Source: an uncultured Alsobacter sp. (GTDB lineage Bacteria > Pseudomonadota > Alphaproteobacteria > Rhizobiales > Beijerinckiaceae). From it: a DNA stretch of 64,000 bases. Under the pieces are notes generated by a model that saw only the letters and a program-made list of their open reading frames with translations, did no database searches and was not told the DNA's origin. The DNA is taken from NCBI RefSeq assembly GCF_945952055.1, contig NZ_CAMFHB010000002.1, positions 243,076 through 307,075 on the forward strand. The letters are read 5' to 3'. Positions 52,815 through 60,162 of this stretch are shown here, one piece after another. Position 1 is the stretch's first letter; every line of letters starts with the position of its first letter. The position numbers and the translations under genes are program-made.

Positions 52815-52922
52815 TCAGGGCAGCGGATCGCGACGGTGAGACGGACGATCCGTCATGAGCATGAATATAGCTCCGACGAACGGAGCTCCTAGAATCCAAG
52901 CCGGGATAAGCCAACCGTACAT
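52815..52922 (-). CDS. Very small membrane protein, 35 aa
   Basis: On the minus strand an ATG at 52922, four to five bases after a perfect AGGAGG, opens MYGWLIPAWILGAPFVGAIF followed by MLMTDRPSHRRDPLP. One membrane helix (residues 4-23) and a basic cytoplasmic tail are visible. The full Shine-Dalgarno match is among the best in the island. Function unknown. Confidence 0.6.
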   Translation of the reverse strand: MYGWLIPAWILGAPFVGAIFMLMTDRPSHRRDPLP

Positions 52923-53240
52923 GGGCACCTCCTGTTCAGGTGCAGTAACAATGCCGCCCGGTATCGCTGGTTCGACTAGGTAGCCGGCTTTTGATCCCCC
53001 GCTGTGGGCCTTCGCCCCCGACCCTTACGAGCGTCGCCAAGCCCTTGACGGTAAGTCTGGCTCACATCATGGCGGCGGCTGTGGTAGTCGATGCGGGCCT
53101 GCGCAACTCGCAGGAGTGCAGGCCGCCAACGATGCCGGTTTGCCGTACGGCGGCCGGGCCTCGCGCGCATCGAAGCTCGGCCGCTTCGCCCTAATCGCAC
53201 AATCGAGCGCTGAGATCCTGACCGGAGGTGAGGTGCCGCA
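52923..53240. other. Gene-free region with dispersed repeat
   Basis: About 320 bases with no gene that I can support. The right part (53098-53190) is the first copy of a roughly 95-base element repeated at 54728-54828. Confidence 0.4.
53098..53190. repeat. Dispersed island repeat, copy 1
   Basis: About 95 bases sharing blocks such as CGCAGGAGTG, GAGGCCGC-AACGA-GCCGGTT, GGCGGCCGGG and GCTCGGCCGCT-CGC with 54728-54828. It lies upstream of the 74-aa membrane protein. The nature of the element is unknown. Confidence 0.55.
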
Positions 53241-53465
53241 ATGCAGGCGTTCCTGTCATCTCCGATATATTTCCAGGTTTTGGCTATCGGTGTCGGTGTC
53301 GCTTTCGCGATTGTTGGGGCGGCCGCGAGTTTGCTCGTTCTCACACTGGCAAGGCGAGGCACGGAAAGTGATTTTCAACGTGTGTTGGTGGCCACCTGGG
53401 GAGCGATCTTCTTCAGCACTGGCGCTGTACTTTCGCTTTTTCAGATGAACCTACCCTGGCCCTGA
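53241..53465 (+). CDS. Small membrane protein, 74 aa
   Basis: This protein has two membrane helices (about residues 9-37, FQVLAIGVGVAFAIVGAAAS and following, and 47-66, VATWGAIFFSTGAVLSLFQM) joined by a basic loop (ARRGTESDFQR). The ATG has GGAGGTGAGG about six bases upstream. A terminator (53603-53642) follows. I do not recognise the family. Confidence 0.65.
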   Translation: MQAFLSSPIYFQVLAIGVGVAFAIVGAAASLLVLTLARRGTESDFQRVLVATWGAIFFSTGAVLSLFQMNLPWP

Positions 53466-53602
53466 CGAAGGATGCTGCTTGAGCGGAGCGGTGACGTCCG
53501 CATTCCTACGCCATAGTGCGGGATTAGATTCTCGCTATGGTGCCACCCACCTTCAGAGCACGACGCACCGAGCCTCGCGGTGAGGGTTTGCGCTCCTGGT
53601 CA

Positions 53603-53642
53603 AGCCCTTGCTGCTGAAAAGAGTGGCGAGGGCTTTTTTTTT
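53603..53642 (+). terminator. Rho-independent terminator
   Basis: AAGCCCTTGC pairs imperfectly with GCGAGGGCTT, followed by a run of nine to ten Ts ending near 53642. It probably ends the transcript of the 74-aa gene. Confidence 0.8.
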
Positions 53643-53714
53643 GCTGGCCTTGGGCCAGCCATTAATGCCGAAATCGGATGCTAACTGTCCTCGCCCCAGC
53701 CCTGCGGATTAGCG

Positions 53715-53855
53715 ATGCGCGGAATGGTGTTCTTCCTTCTTGTGATTATTGCAGCGGACTTCGTCGCGTTGGACGGACCCATGCGCAAGGAGTTGCAGGC
53801 ATCGCTCTCGTCCACAATCGCCACGCTGTCGAGAGAGCTCCGCATCTTCCGCTAA
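53715..53855 (+). CDS. Candidate very small membrane protein, 46 aa
   Basis: An ATG at 53715 opens 46 codons, with MRGMVFFLLVIIAADFVAL as one membrane helix and then an amphipathic helix (MRKELQASLSSTIATLSREL). No strong ribosome-binding site is seen, so this is less certain than its neighbours. The length and layout match the other very small membrane proteins nearby. Confidence 0.4.
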   Translation: MRGMVFFLLVIIAADFVALDGPMRKELQASLSSTIATLSRELRIFR

Positions 53856-53992
53856 TAGCCGGGCGCATCCGACCCACTTGAGTTGTGCGCTCCCTGTTCC
53901 CCCTCTGTAGTTTCAGGCCCCGCAAGCCGGGGTATCAGCGGACTGTCACATCAACTGTGCAAACGTGGACTCGCGCTTAAGGGAGCAGAGCC

Positions 53993-54214
53993 ATGCAGTT
54001 CTTGGTCTCAGAGATAAGGGTCGGTCTCGACACGGAACGCTCGGGGGAAGAAGCGATGTCGCTGGTCGTCAACAGCCTGAACGACGGCGTACAGTTTGTT
54101 GCCCAGAGGGCTGGTGCCATCCAGGGTGAGCCGTGGCCTACAACGTATGGATCGATTCTCGTTCGGGACCGCTTCGGCTGCTTCACCAAATGGACTGTAA
54201 ACGCGATCTGCTAG
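53993..54214 (+). CDS. Small hypothetical protein, 73 aa
   Basis: The protein begins MQFLVSEIRVGLDTERSGEEAM, with a helix-strand alternation and a GSILVRDRFGCFTKWTVNAIC end. The ATG has GGGAGC about seven bases upstream. It has no signal or membrane segment. The family is not recognised. It lies between the small membrane genes and copy D. Confidence 0.55.
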   Translation: MQFLVSEIRVGLDTERSGEEAMSLVVNSLNDGVQFVAQRAGAIQGEPWPTTYGSILVRDRFGCFTKWTVNAIC

Positions 54215-54364
54215 TGCAGGCCGCGCTTCGCATCGCTGCCGCGGCAGTTTGGTCCCATCCACGACGTGGTGAGCCCATTGGATGCTGACACTTGTGCGCG
54301 ATAGCACCTCTTTTCGAACGAAGGGCTCGTAGCTTGTCCTCATCATCCAACGGTGGGGACGAGA

Positions 54365-54568
54365 ATGACAGCGGTTCAGTTTGTTCCGAAGATCGAGGCT
54401 CGACCTGGTGATCGTATACGGGAAGCCGGGAGCATCGCTCCACTCGAGCACATGCCGAGGGTAGCGCGTATAGGCGAAGCCGAAGGAGTTTTCGTCTCCG
54501 ACGGCTTGAGTGAGCGTTACGTGCCGCACGTTCAGATCGAAATGGTGATAAGCACCATCGACGTCTGA
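54365..54568 (+). CDS. IPKxExRPGDR small-protein family, copy D
   Basis: This 67-aa protein (MTAVQFVPKIEARPGDRIRE...EGVFVSDGLSERYVPHVQIEMVISTIDV) is the shortest intact family member and is closest to copy C over its shared length, including the LEHMPRVARI/FERMPKVVRV segment. GGGGACGAG precedes the ATG. It shows that the C-terminal helix of copy C is dispensable. Confidence 0.7.
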   Translation: MTAVQFVPKIEARPGDRIREAGSIAPLEHMPRVARIGEAEGVFVSDGLSERYVPHVQIEMVISTIDV

Positions 54569-55106
54569 AGGATGGATCAGGGCGTGATCCCGGCCGCAAC
54601 AGGAATCGAAATATGTTGGCTAACCGGTCAGAACCCGCCCGACAGTTCGTTAGATCCCCGTCAGGGTCACGCCGTAGCCGAGGTCGTGTCCAAAATTCAC
54701 AGCCCTAAATCTGTGGTATAGGGATCCGGCCTGCTAACAACGCAGGAGTGTGAGGCCGCAAACGACGCCGGTTCTCGTGCTGGTTGGCGGCCGGGTCCGG
54801 AGGCGCATCGGGGCTCGGCCGCTACGCTGCTGCGATGCCGCGTGAACGCCGTCGGGCGGCGGAGCCACGCCTCCCTTTGTCAAACATCTTCGGAGCTTCG
54901 CCAGGAACCTCAGGCACTCTCGGCGTTGCGCGAGTCGCACTACCTCTCGTACGACCCATTGCCGAGTGTGCCTGTCCTTTGCCCTCAGGTCGACGATGCT
55001 CCCGACCCACCGCGCCCAGGCGCGGGCCCTGCACCGACGACGGCGCGGAAGGGGAACGCGCCGCCAAAGCGGGCGAGGCGGGTCCTTCACCTCGTCGACA
55101 TGTCGC
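54569..55106. other. Gene-free region left of the XRE remnant
   Basis: About 540 bases with no gene that I can support. It includes the second copy of the dispersed repeat (54728-54828) and then GC-rich DNA with short overlapping frames on both strands that look like chance or decayed coding sequence. Confidence 0.4.
54728..54828. repeat. Dispersed island repeat, copy 2
   Basis: Second copy of the element at 53098-53190, in the same orientation and about 1.6 kb away, with scattered substitutions and a short insertion. Confidence 0.55.
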
Positions 55107-55255
55107 CTAATCCGACGCCGAGACGGACTCCCTAGGACGACGCCATGCCGCGCCCGGCTCCTCGACGGAGCCGGAGAAGACAATTCCCGCTTCCTCGAAG
55201 CGCGCCGGAGGTCGGGCAGTGTTTGCGAGCGGCTCGGCGGAATCCTGTCGACCAA
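55107..55255 (-). pseudogene. Decayed partial copy of the neighbouring XRE repressor
   Basis: On the minus strand, RIPPSRSQTLPDLRRA and, after a frame change, FEEAGIVFSGSVEEPGAAWRRP match the C-terminal half of the intact repressor (IPPSRSQTLADLQHAFEEAGVEFIGTEAEPGVALRRR region). The helix-turn-helix is missing. It probably arose by tandem duplication followed by decay. Confidence 0.65.
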
Positions 55256-55308
55256 TTTGCGGTGCCGCGCCGTCGGTACACCCCTTTGAGGTCGACGCGG
55301 AATTCGCT

Positions 55309-55557
55309 TTACCCCGGCGGGTCGGAACGGCGACGAAGCGCGACGCCAGGCTCGGCCTCCGTGCCAATAAACTCTACGCCGGCCTCCTCGAAAGCGTGCT
55401 GTAGGTCGGCCAGCGTCTGCGAGCGGCTAGGGGGGATCCCGTCATGCTGTTCAAGACGCTGGACCGTAAACCGCGTGGTCCCTGCTTTGGTAGCTAGGTC
55501 CGAGGCAGACCAACCCAGTAGTCCGCGCGCCGCTCTAATTTGTGATCCTGTTATCAC
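55309..55557 (-). CDS. XRE-family (Cro/CI-like) transcriptional regulator
   Basis: This 82-aa protein has one helix-turn-helix (about residues 4-45, GSQIRAARGLLGWSASDLATKAGTTRFTVQRLE) and a short C-terminal extension with SRSQTLADLQHAFEEAGVEF, a pattern common in small rhizobial repressors. The GTG at 55557 is chosen because AAGGA lies about nine bases upstream and family members start at this point; an ATG at 55590 would add 11 residues. It is divergent from the RecT-like cassette, and an inverted repeat overlaps its start codon, so it probably represses itself and the cassette. Confidence 0.8.
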   Translation of the reverse strand: MITGSQIRAARGLLGWSASDLATKAGTTRFTVQRLEQHDGIPPSRSQTLADLQHAFEEAGVEFIGTEAEPGVALRRRSDPPG

Positions 55558-55559
55558 AA
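55540..55559. promoter_or_regulatory. Inverted-repeat operator at the XRE start codon
   Basis: TTGTGAT (55540-55546) and ATCACAA (55553-55559) form a perfect inverted repeat with a 6-base centre, overlapping the GTG start of the XRE gene. A further TTGTGAC half-site is at 55582-55588. A -35-like TTGACG (55569-55574) facing the 309-aa gene lies between them. This fits a repressor binding site controlling both directions. Confidence 0.55.
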
Positions 55560-55636
55560 AAATAATCCTTGACGTAACATTTTGTGACATTCATGGTTAT
55601 CTCACACCGGGGAGAGGTGGGAGAGGAGACTTGAAC

Positions 55637-56566
55637 ATGTCTGACACATTCGCACACTGGCGCAACGCCCTTGATGGCCGCATCCGGCCAATCCACGAGA
55701 ATGATCCGCAGCCAGGGTTCTACCGCACCAAGGCGCGCGGAGGCGAGCGAGCCATGCCCGTCGCAATCTGGCGCGACGAAAGCGGCGTCCACGCCCTTCG
55801 CGACGGATTCCCCGTCGAGCCGTCGGCCGTGTGGACGTGGTGTTGCATGCACCCGGTGTCCTATGAGACCTATGTTGCTGTCGCCGAATTGGGCCAGCCT
55901 TGGCCTGAGGACATCGTGGTGCCAGGGATCGGGCACAACGGTGGACCTACTAATGTGGACGGCGTCGGCAAGGTGCTGACGGGCGCGGATTCCGTCGCCG
56001 AGCGCCATCCAGCCGACACGCTGCGCCTCAAGATCTCGGTCCTCTGGGATGTGGCTTCGGGCTGGCTGACGTCGACCGGTACTGTCTCGACGCAGGTCGA
56101 TGCTGACCGGGCCGCGAACTATGCCGAGGCCTTCGCTGCGCTGGAGAGGGAGGCGGAGGAGACCCGCTCGGCGGAGAAGAAGCCCATCCTCGAGCAGGGG
56201 CGCGCCATCGACGCTCGGTGGAAGCCGGTTGTCGGTGCGGCCGAGCATGCCAAGAAGGCCATGAAGAAGGCGCTCGAGCCTTTCCTCATTGCCGAGGCAA
56301 AGCGCCTCGCCGATGCCGACGAGGGTTCGTCGGGGTTCGGCCAAGGGGCAAAGGCCGGCACCACCGGTCGGCGGGTTGCGCTGCGCCGGTCGAAGAGGGT
56401 TTCTGTCACCGACCGCAATGCCTTCGTCGCCCACTATCGCCGGGACGCTCGCCTCTACAACGATGAGGCGGTCCAGAAGGTGATGCTGCGCCTTGCAGAG
56501 GTCGATTTCGCTGCCGGCAAGCGCGTTCCTGGCGCGGCTCTGGTCGAGGCACAGGTCGCAGCCTGA
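55637..56566 (+). CDS. Phage-like protein of unknown function, 309 aa (cassette gene 1)
   Basis: The N-terminal 100 residues (MPVAIWRDESGVHALRDGFPVEPSAVWTWCC and VSYETYVAVAELGQPWPEDIV segments) are followed by the IGHNGGP motif seen in many rhizobial and prophage proteins. A long charged helical region spans about 130-245 (FAALEREAEETRSAEKKPILEQGRAIDARW and AEHAKKAMKKALEPFLIAEAKR), probably coiled-coil. The C-terminal part has RRVALRRSKRVSVTDRNAFVAHY. The ATG follows GGAGAGGAGAC. Position beside RecT-like and HNH genes suggests a recombination or replication accessory role. Confidence 0.72.
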   Translation: MSDTFAHWRNALDGRIRPIHENDPQPGFYRTKARGGERAMPVAIWRDESGVHALRDGFPVEPSAVWTWCCMHPVSYETYVAVAELGQPWPEDIVVPGIGHNGGPTNVDGVGKVLTGADSVAERHPADTLRLKISVLWDVASGWLTSTGTVSTQVDADRAANYAEAFAALEREAEETRSAEKKPILEQGRAIDARWKPVVGAAEHAKKAMKKALEPFLIAEAKRLADADEGSSGFGQGAKAGTTGRRVALRRSKRVSVTDRNAFVAHYRRDARLYNDEAVQKVMLRLAEVDFAAGKRVPGAALVEAQVAA

Positions 56567-56725
56567 GCCAGAGGCGCCGCTGGCGTCCGACTCACTCCCG
56601 AACTCCAACGCCATCACGATCGAGGGGCGGCCGCTGGCCGGCCCACGGGGAAGGTCTGCCCGACCCAATGTGACCGGCATCCCGCAACATCAACCAGAGG
56701 ACCTCCGACGCGGAGGACGACGTTC

Positions 56726-58183
56726 ATGAGCGCCAACTCCAGCTTGCCCTTCCTTGAATTACCTGAGTCGCGCCGCCTGTTTCCTGCGGACGGCAGCGGC
56801 CGGTCCGACAAGGCGGATTCCGCATCGGAGCCACCGCCGCTTGCAGCGTCACAGCCGTCGCCCAGTCCGCGGCGCCGGGCGCTCCCACGGACTGTTCTCC
56901 GGCCTCGCCCCCTCGTGCCCACCTCGCTCGACGAGGCTCTCCAGCTCGGGCGTGCCGTCGTAGCGGCACGGCTGGCACCGCGCGGGATGGAGACGCCGGA
57001 GGCCTGCATGATCGCAATTCTGCACGGCCTGGAAGTTGGGCTCTCTCCGATGCAGGCGCTGCAGCGCATCGCCGTCGTCAATGGCCGTCCCACGATCTGG
57101 GGAGACGGCGCGCTTGCACTGGTGCAGGCGAGCGGGCTCGCGACCTTTGTCAGCGAAGTCGTCGTGGGAGACACGCCGGAGCTGTGGGTTGCGTCCTGCA
57201 CCGTGCTTCGCCGCGGCGAGAGGCAGGTCGTCACCCGAACCTTCTCGGTCGAGGATGCGAAAAGGGCCAGGCTGTGGGGCAAGGCAGGTCCCTGGAGCGA
57301 GTACCCGCAGCGGATGCTCCAGATGCGGGCAAGGGCCTTTGCGTTGCGAGACGTCTTCGCTGACGTATTGGGCGGTCTCTATCTCCAGGAGGAACTCGCC
57401 GATTGCGAGGAGACGCCGACTTGGCAGCCGATGGTGGCGCTCGGCCCGGAATCCGTTGCAAAGGCCGATCATGGCGCGGAGGTGGTCCAAACGGGTCCAA
57501 GCCAAGAGCCTCAGCACGCGCATCCTGCGGCGAGGCCTCAAGCCTCCGGGGCTCCAACATCACCCTCTGAGCGCAGGGTGCGCGGGACGGCGCCGCCCCC
57601 ACCCTGGATCACGGCCGCAGGCGACGCATCGGCGGGGAATTGCTCAGCCGAAGAGGTTTCTCCGATGCAGGCTCTGACCAGTGAGGGCACCGCCGCCGAG
57701 CCGCCGTCGGAGCGCGCTCACGAGAGCGCGTTGCCTGCGCCACGGCCCAGGTCGATGGATCTGCGGGTCCGCCGTCCTTCGGCGACAGCTTCGCGGCGTC
57801 GCTTCAACGAGTACTGGGAGGTGCGGAGGCCGCGGGCACTGGGTGAAGGCAAGGCGCGGTCAAGCGCGGCGAAACGCAAGCCCGACTTGGCGGCACGGGC
57901 ACCGAACAACGGCTTGCCCGGTCAGCCCGAGGGTGCTGGCGATGAAAATCCTCCAACCCCGTACCATGTGCCCGGGCAGGACGACCTCACCCTACTCGAC
58001 GACGCTCTGTGCTGTGCCTTTGACCCCGCCACACTCGACGAGATTGTCGTGGAGTTCGCCGCTCGCATTTCCAGACTATCCAGCGAGGACGGCCGCAAGG
58101 CAGAGGCGATCATACGCCGGCATTCGGCGCGCCTGGAGCCGCTGGCGTCAGGAGCGGACATGCGGGAGCGAGGGCATGAATGA
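56726..58183 (+). CDS. RecT-like phage recombination protein (cassette gene 2)
   Basis: This 485-aa protein has a disordered Pro/Ser/Arg-rich leader (1-65). A RecT-type core follows at about 70-220: SLDEALQLGRAVVAARLAPRGMETPEACMIAILHGLEVGLSPMQALQRIAVVNGRPTIWGDGALAL region, then DAKRARLWGKAGPWSEYPQRMLQMRARAFALRDVFADVLGGLY, typical of RecT/Bet-like annealing proteins. A long low-complexity tail and a last helical part (about 415-475) follow. It would coat and anneal single-stranded DNA. No exonuclease partner is adjacent. The ribosome-binding site (CGGAGG at 56711-56716) is half of a CCTCCGacgCGGAGG hairpin. It overlaps the HNH gene by eight bases. Confidence 0.75.
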   Translation: MSANSSLPFLELPESRRLFPADGSGRSDKADSASEPPPLAASQPSPSPRRRALPRTVLRPRPLVPTSLDEALQLGRAVVAARLAPRGMETPEACMIAILHGLEVGLSPMQALQRIAVVNGRPTIWGDGALALVQASGLATFVSEVVVGDTPELWVASCTVLRRGERQVVTRTFSVEDAKRARLWGKAGPWSEYPQRMLQMRARAFALRDVFADVLGGLYLQEELADCEETPTWQPMVALGPESVAKADHGAEVVQTGPSQEPQHAHPAARPQASGAPTSPSERRVRGTAPPPPWITAAGDASAGNCSAEEVSPMQALTSEGTAAEPPSERAHESALPAPRPRSMDLRVRRPSATASRRRFNEYWEVRRPRALGEGKARSSAAKRKPDLAARAPNNGLPGQPEGAGDENPPTPYHVPGQDDLTLLDDALCCAFDPATLDEIVVEFAARISRLSSEDGRKAEAIIRRHSARLEPLASGADMRERGHE

Positions 58184-58532
58184 GGCTACTCGCCGGCGCA
58201 AGCTTTCTACGCGAGAGCGGCTCGACCTGTTTCTTGAAGCCAAGGGGCATTGCCAGGGGTGCGGTTGGCAACTGCGACCTGGCACCCGATGGGAGGTCGA
58301 TCACATCATCCCGCTCGGGCTCGGCGGGCGCGACGAGGCTTGCAACCTTCAGGTCCTGTGCGAGCCTTGCCATTCCGGGAAGACGCGGACGCGGGATGTG
58401 CCGGCCATGGCCAAGTCGGCTCGTGCGAAAGCTCGTCACTTGGGAGCGGTCAGGTCGCGAAGGCCGATGCCGTGTGGGCGAGGCAGCGGGTGGAAGAGAA
58501 CTTTTGATGGGAAGATCCTGAGAAGATCATAG
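58176..58532 (+). CDS. HNH endonuclease (cassette gene 3)
   Basis: The 118-aa protein has an HNH core at about residues 24-70: CQGCGWQLRPGTRWEVDHIIPLGLGGRDEACNLQVLCEPCHSGKTRTR, with the two Cys pairs for zinc and the DHI...N...H active site. The C-terminal 40 residues are basic. It starts inside the end of the RecT-like gene, so the two are translated together. It could nick phage or plasmid DNA, or be a homing or packaging-type HNH. Confidence 0.82.
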   Translation: MNEATRRRKLSTRERLDLFLEAKGHCQGCGWQLRPGTRWEVDHIIPLGLGGRDEACNLQVLCEPCHSGKTRTRDVPAMAKSARAKARHLGAVRSRRPMPCGRGSGWKRTFDGKILRRS

Positions 58533-58602
58533 TATAGCTCTTCCGCACAGTGCACATGGCAGATACGGTGATTGTGTGGGAAACCTGTGAGGATCTCGGC
58601 AC

Positions 58603-59117
58603 GATTTCCACTTCAACGTGTTGGACGACAAGGCCCATCGCTTCGCCGCCAACTACGTCCCGGGCGCGGACGGCACGCTGACGCTGGCCGACGATCCGCA
58701 GGACAGCCGATTACGCCTGCCGCCGCGCGTTCCCTCCGGCGGCGGGCTCGTCTCGACGGCGGCGGACTACGCGCGCCTTTGCCGGTTCATCCTCTGCAAG
58801 GGTCACCTCGACGGCGTTAGACTGCTGGGCCGCAAGACGGTCGAGTTGATGACCGCCGATCACCTCACGCTTCAGCGAGTCGCCCTGCATCGACATCGGC
58901 TTCGGCCTCGGCTTTTTGGGTGATGCTGGATCCGGCCCGCGCGCAGATCCTGGGGACGCCCGGCGAGGTCGCCTGGGGCGGGGCGGCGAGCACGGCCTTC
59001 TAGATCGACCCGGCGGAGAACATCGCGGTCATCCTCCTCACCCAGCTCATGCCATCCTCGACCTACTCGATCCGCCGCGAACTGCGGGTTCTGGCCTACC
59101 AGGCGATCGTTGACTGA
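58603..59117 (+). pseudogene. Decayed duplicate of the serine hydrolase C-terminal third
   Basis: This stretch matches 42337-42869 at roughly nine bases in ten over 0.5 kb in the same orientation. It has a missing block of about 33 bases near 58868, frame changes and an in-frame TAG at 59002-59004. It has no start or catalytic Ser-Lys motif. The match begins abruptly after the HNH gene, so this is the broken right-hand end of a repeat that brackets the 42.9-58.6 kb island. Confidence 0.85.
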
Positions 59118-59388
59118 GGCTTCCCTCGCCGCACAGAGCGCTCGCCGCGGAGCCCCGGGCGGATCGATCACGGTTTCGTGATGGAACCCTTTTTATAGCG
59201 CGGCGCGGCAGTGCACGCGACGGCGGCACCGTCGGATCAAGAGCTTGGCGGTGAACGGAAGACCAGGGACTGGTTCAGTTGCCCCCCACCCTCGCCGCGC
59301 GTTGGGCGGTCTGGGGCTCCTCCGACCTTGAAATTTACCGGGCTTGCCTGTTGATGCTCGTCGCCCCGCGTGCGTGATCAAGGTCATG

Positions 59389-60162
59389 ATGTCCGTCGAA
59401 GCGAGCCCAGACAGCCCGGTCGAACGCCTTCTCGGCGCCCTCGGTGACGGTTGCAGTCACGAGGCCGACGATCTGTTCGCGACCGTCGGGCGCGACTGGG
59501 ATCGCGCGGAGTTCCGGCGCCAGATCGGGCGGCTCGTGTCGCTGGGCGTCTGCAGCCGCGTCAGGAACGGCCACTATCTCCTGTCCGAGCCGGATGCGGA
59601 GAAGGCCGGAGCCCTGACCGGCGCCGAGGAAAAGCTCGCCCGGACCGTCATCGACGAGCTCATCGTTCCCCACAGCCTGTCGGAGCTCGCCGCCAGGCTG
59701 CCGCGCGTCACGCCGACGACGCTGCAGCGGCTGCTGTTCAAGATGCTGCATCACGGCTGGGTGCGCTGGTTCGTGCCGGCAGGCGCACGCGTCCACTCGT
59801 ACCAGTCGCTGGCCGATGGAATCGCGCAGCTCAATCCCCCGGTCTTCGAGTTGGTGCAGGACGACGAGCGGGCACGCCTGGTCGTGATGGTGCTGTCGGC
59901 CGTCGGCGACGCATCGGTGCGGGAGATCAACGAGGCCGCCGCGGCGAAAGGACTGGACCCGGACGGACTGGACCTCGGCCGCCGCTGCCGATTCTTCGCG
60001 CAGACCGGGCTCCTGACACCTGTGACGGCGCTGACGCCGGGCAAGCAGCCCCGTTTCGCGCTGGGCGCGAAGGGCCGGATCCTCGCGGACCTCATGCGTG
60101 CCGACTCTCTGCAGCCCATGTCGGGCCGCGCGCGGCGAAAAATGCCGCCGCAAGGGCTGTGA
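59389..60162 (+). CDS. Protein with three winged-helix-like segments, unknown function
   Basis: The 257-aa protein reads as three successive helix-turn-helix or winged-helix units: about residues 8-65 (VERLLGALGDGCSHEADDLFATVGRDW...RLVSLGVCSRVRNGHYLLSE), 75-135 (LARTVIDELIVPHSLSELAARLPRVTPTTLQRLLFKMLHHGWVRWFVPAG) and 165-245 (VVMVLSAVGDASVREINEAAAAKGLDP...FAQTGLLTPV). The ATG at 59389 has AAGG five bases upstream. No signal peptide. It precedes the porin gene in the same direction, separated by a 313-base leader region. I do not recognise the family; a DNA-binding regulator is inferred. Confidence 0.65.
   Translation: MSVEASPDSPVERLLGALGDGCSHEADDLFATVGRDWDRAEFRRQIGRLVSLGVCSRVRNGHYLLSEPDAEKAGALTGAEEKLARTVIDELIVPHSLSELAARLPRVTPTTLQRLLFKMLHHGWVRWFVPAGARVHSYQSLADGIAQLNPPVFELVQDDERARLVVMVLSAVGDASVREINEAAAAKGLDPDGLDLGRRCRFFAQTGLLTPVTALTPGKQPRFALGAKGRILADLMRADSLQPMSGRARRKMPPQGL

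Noticed and set aside
52976..53362. Minus-strand frame over the dispersed repeat
   Set aside because: It overlaps the better-supported 74-aa gene, and the part shared with 54728-54828 does not keep one frame.
53678..53881. 67-codon frame overlapping the 46-aa candidate
   Set aside because: No membrane or other pattern and no ribosome-binding site; the 46-aa frame has a clear helix.
42890..59388. A tRNA gene as the island's attachment site
   Set aside because: I looked for clover-leaf features and a GGTTCGAATCC-type arm at both ends and found none.
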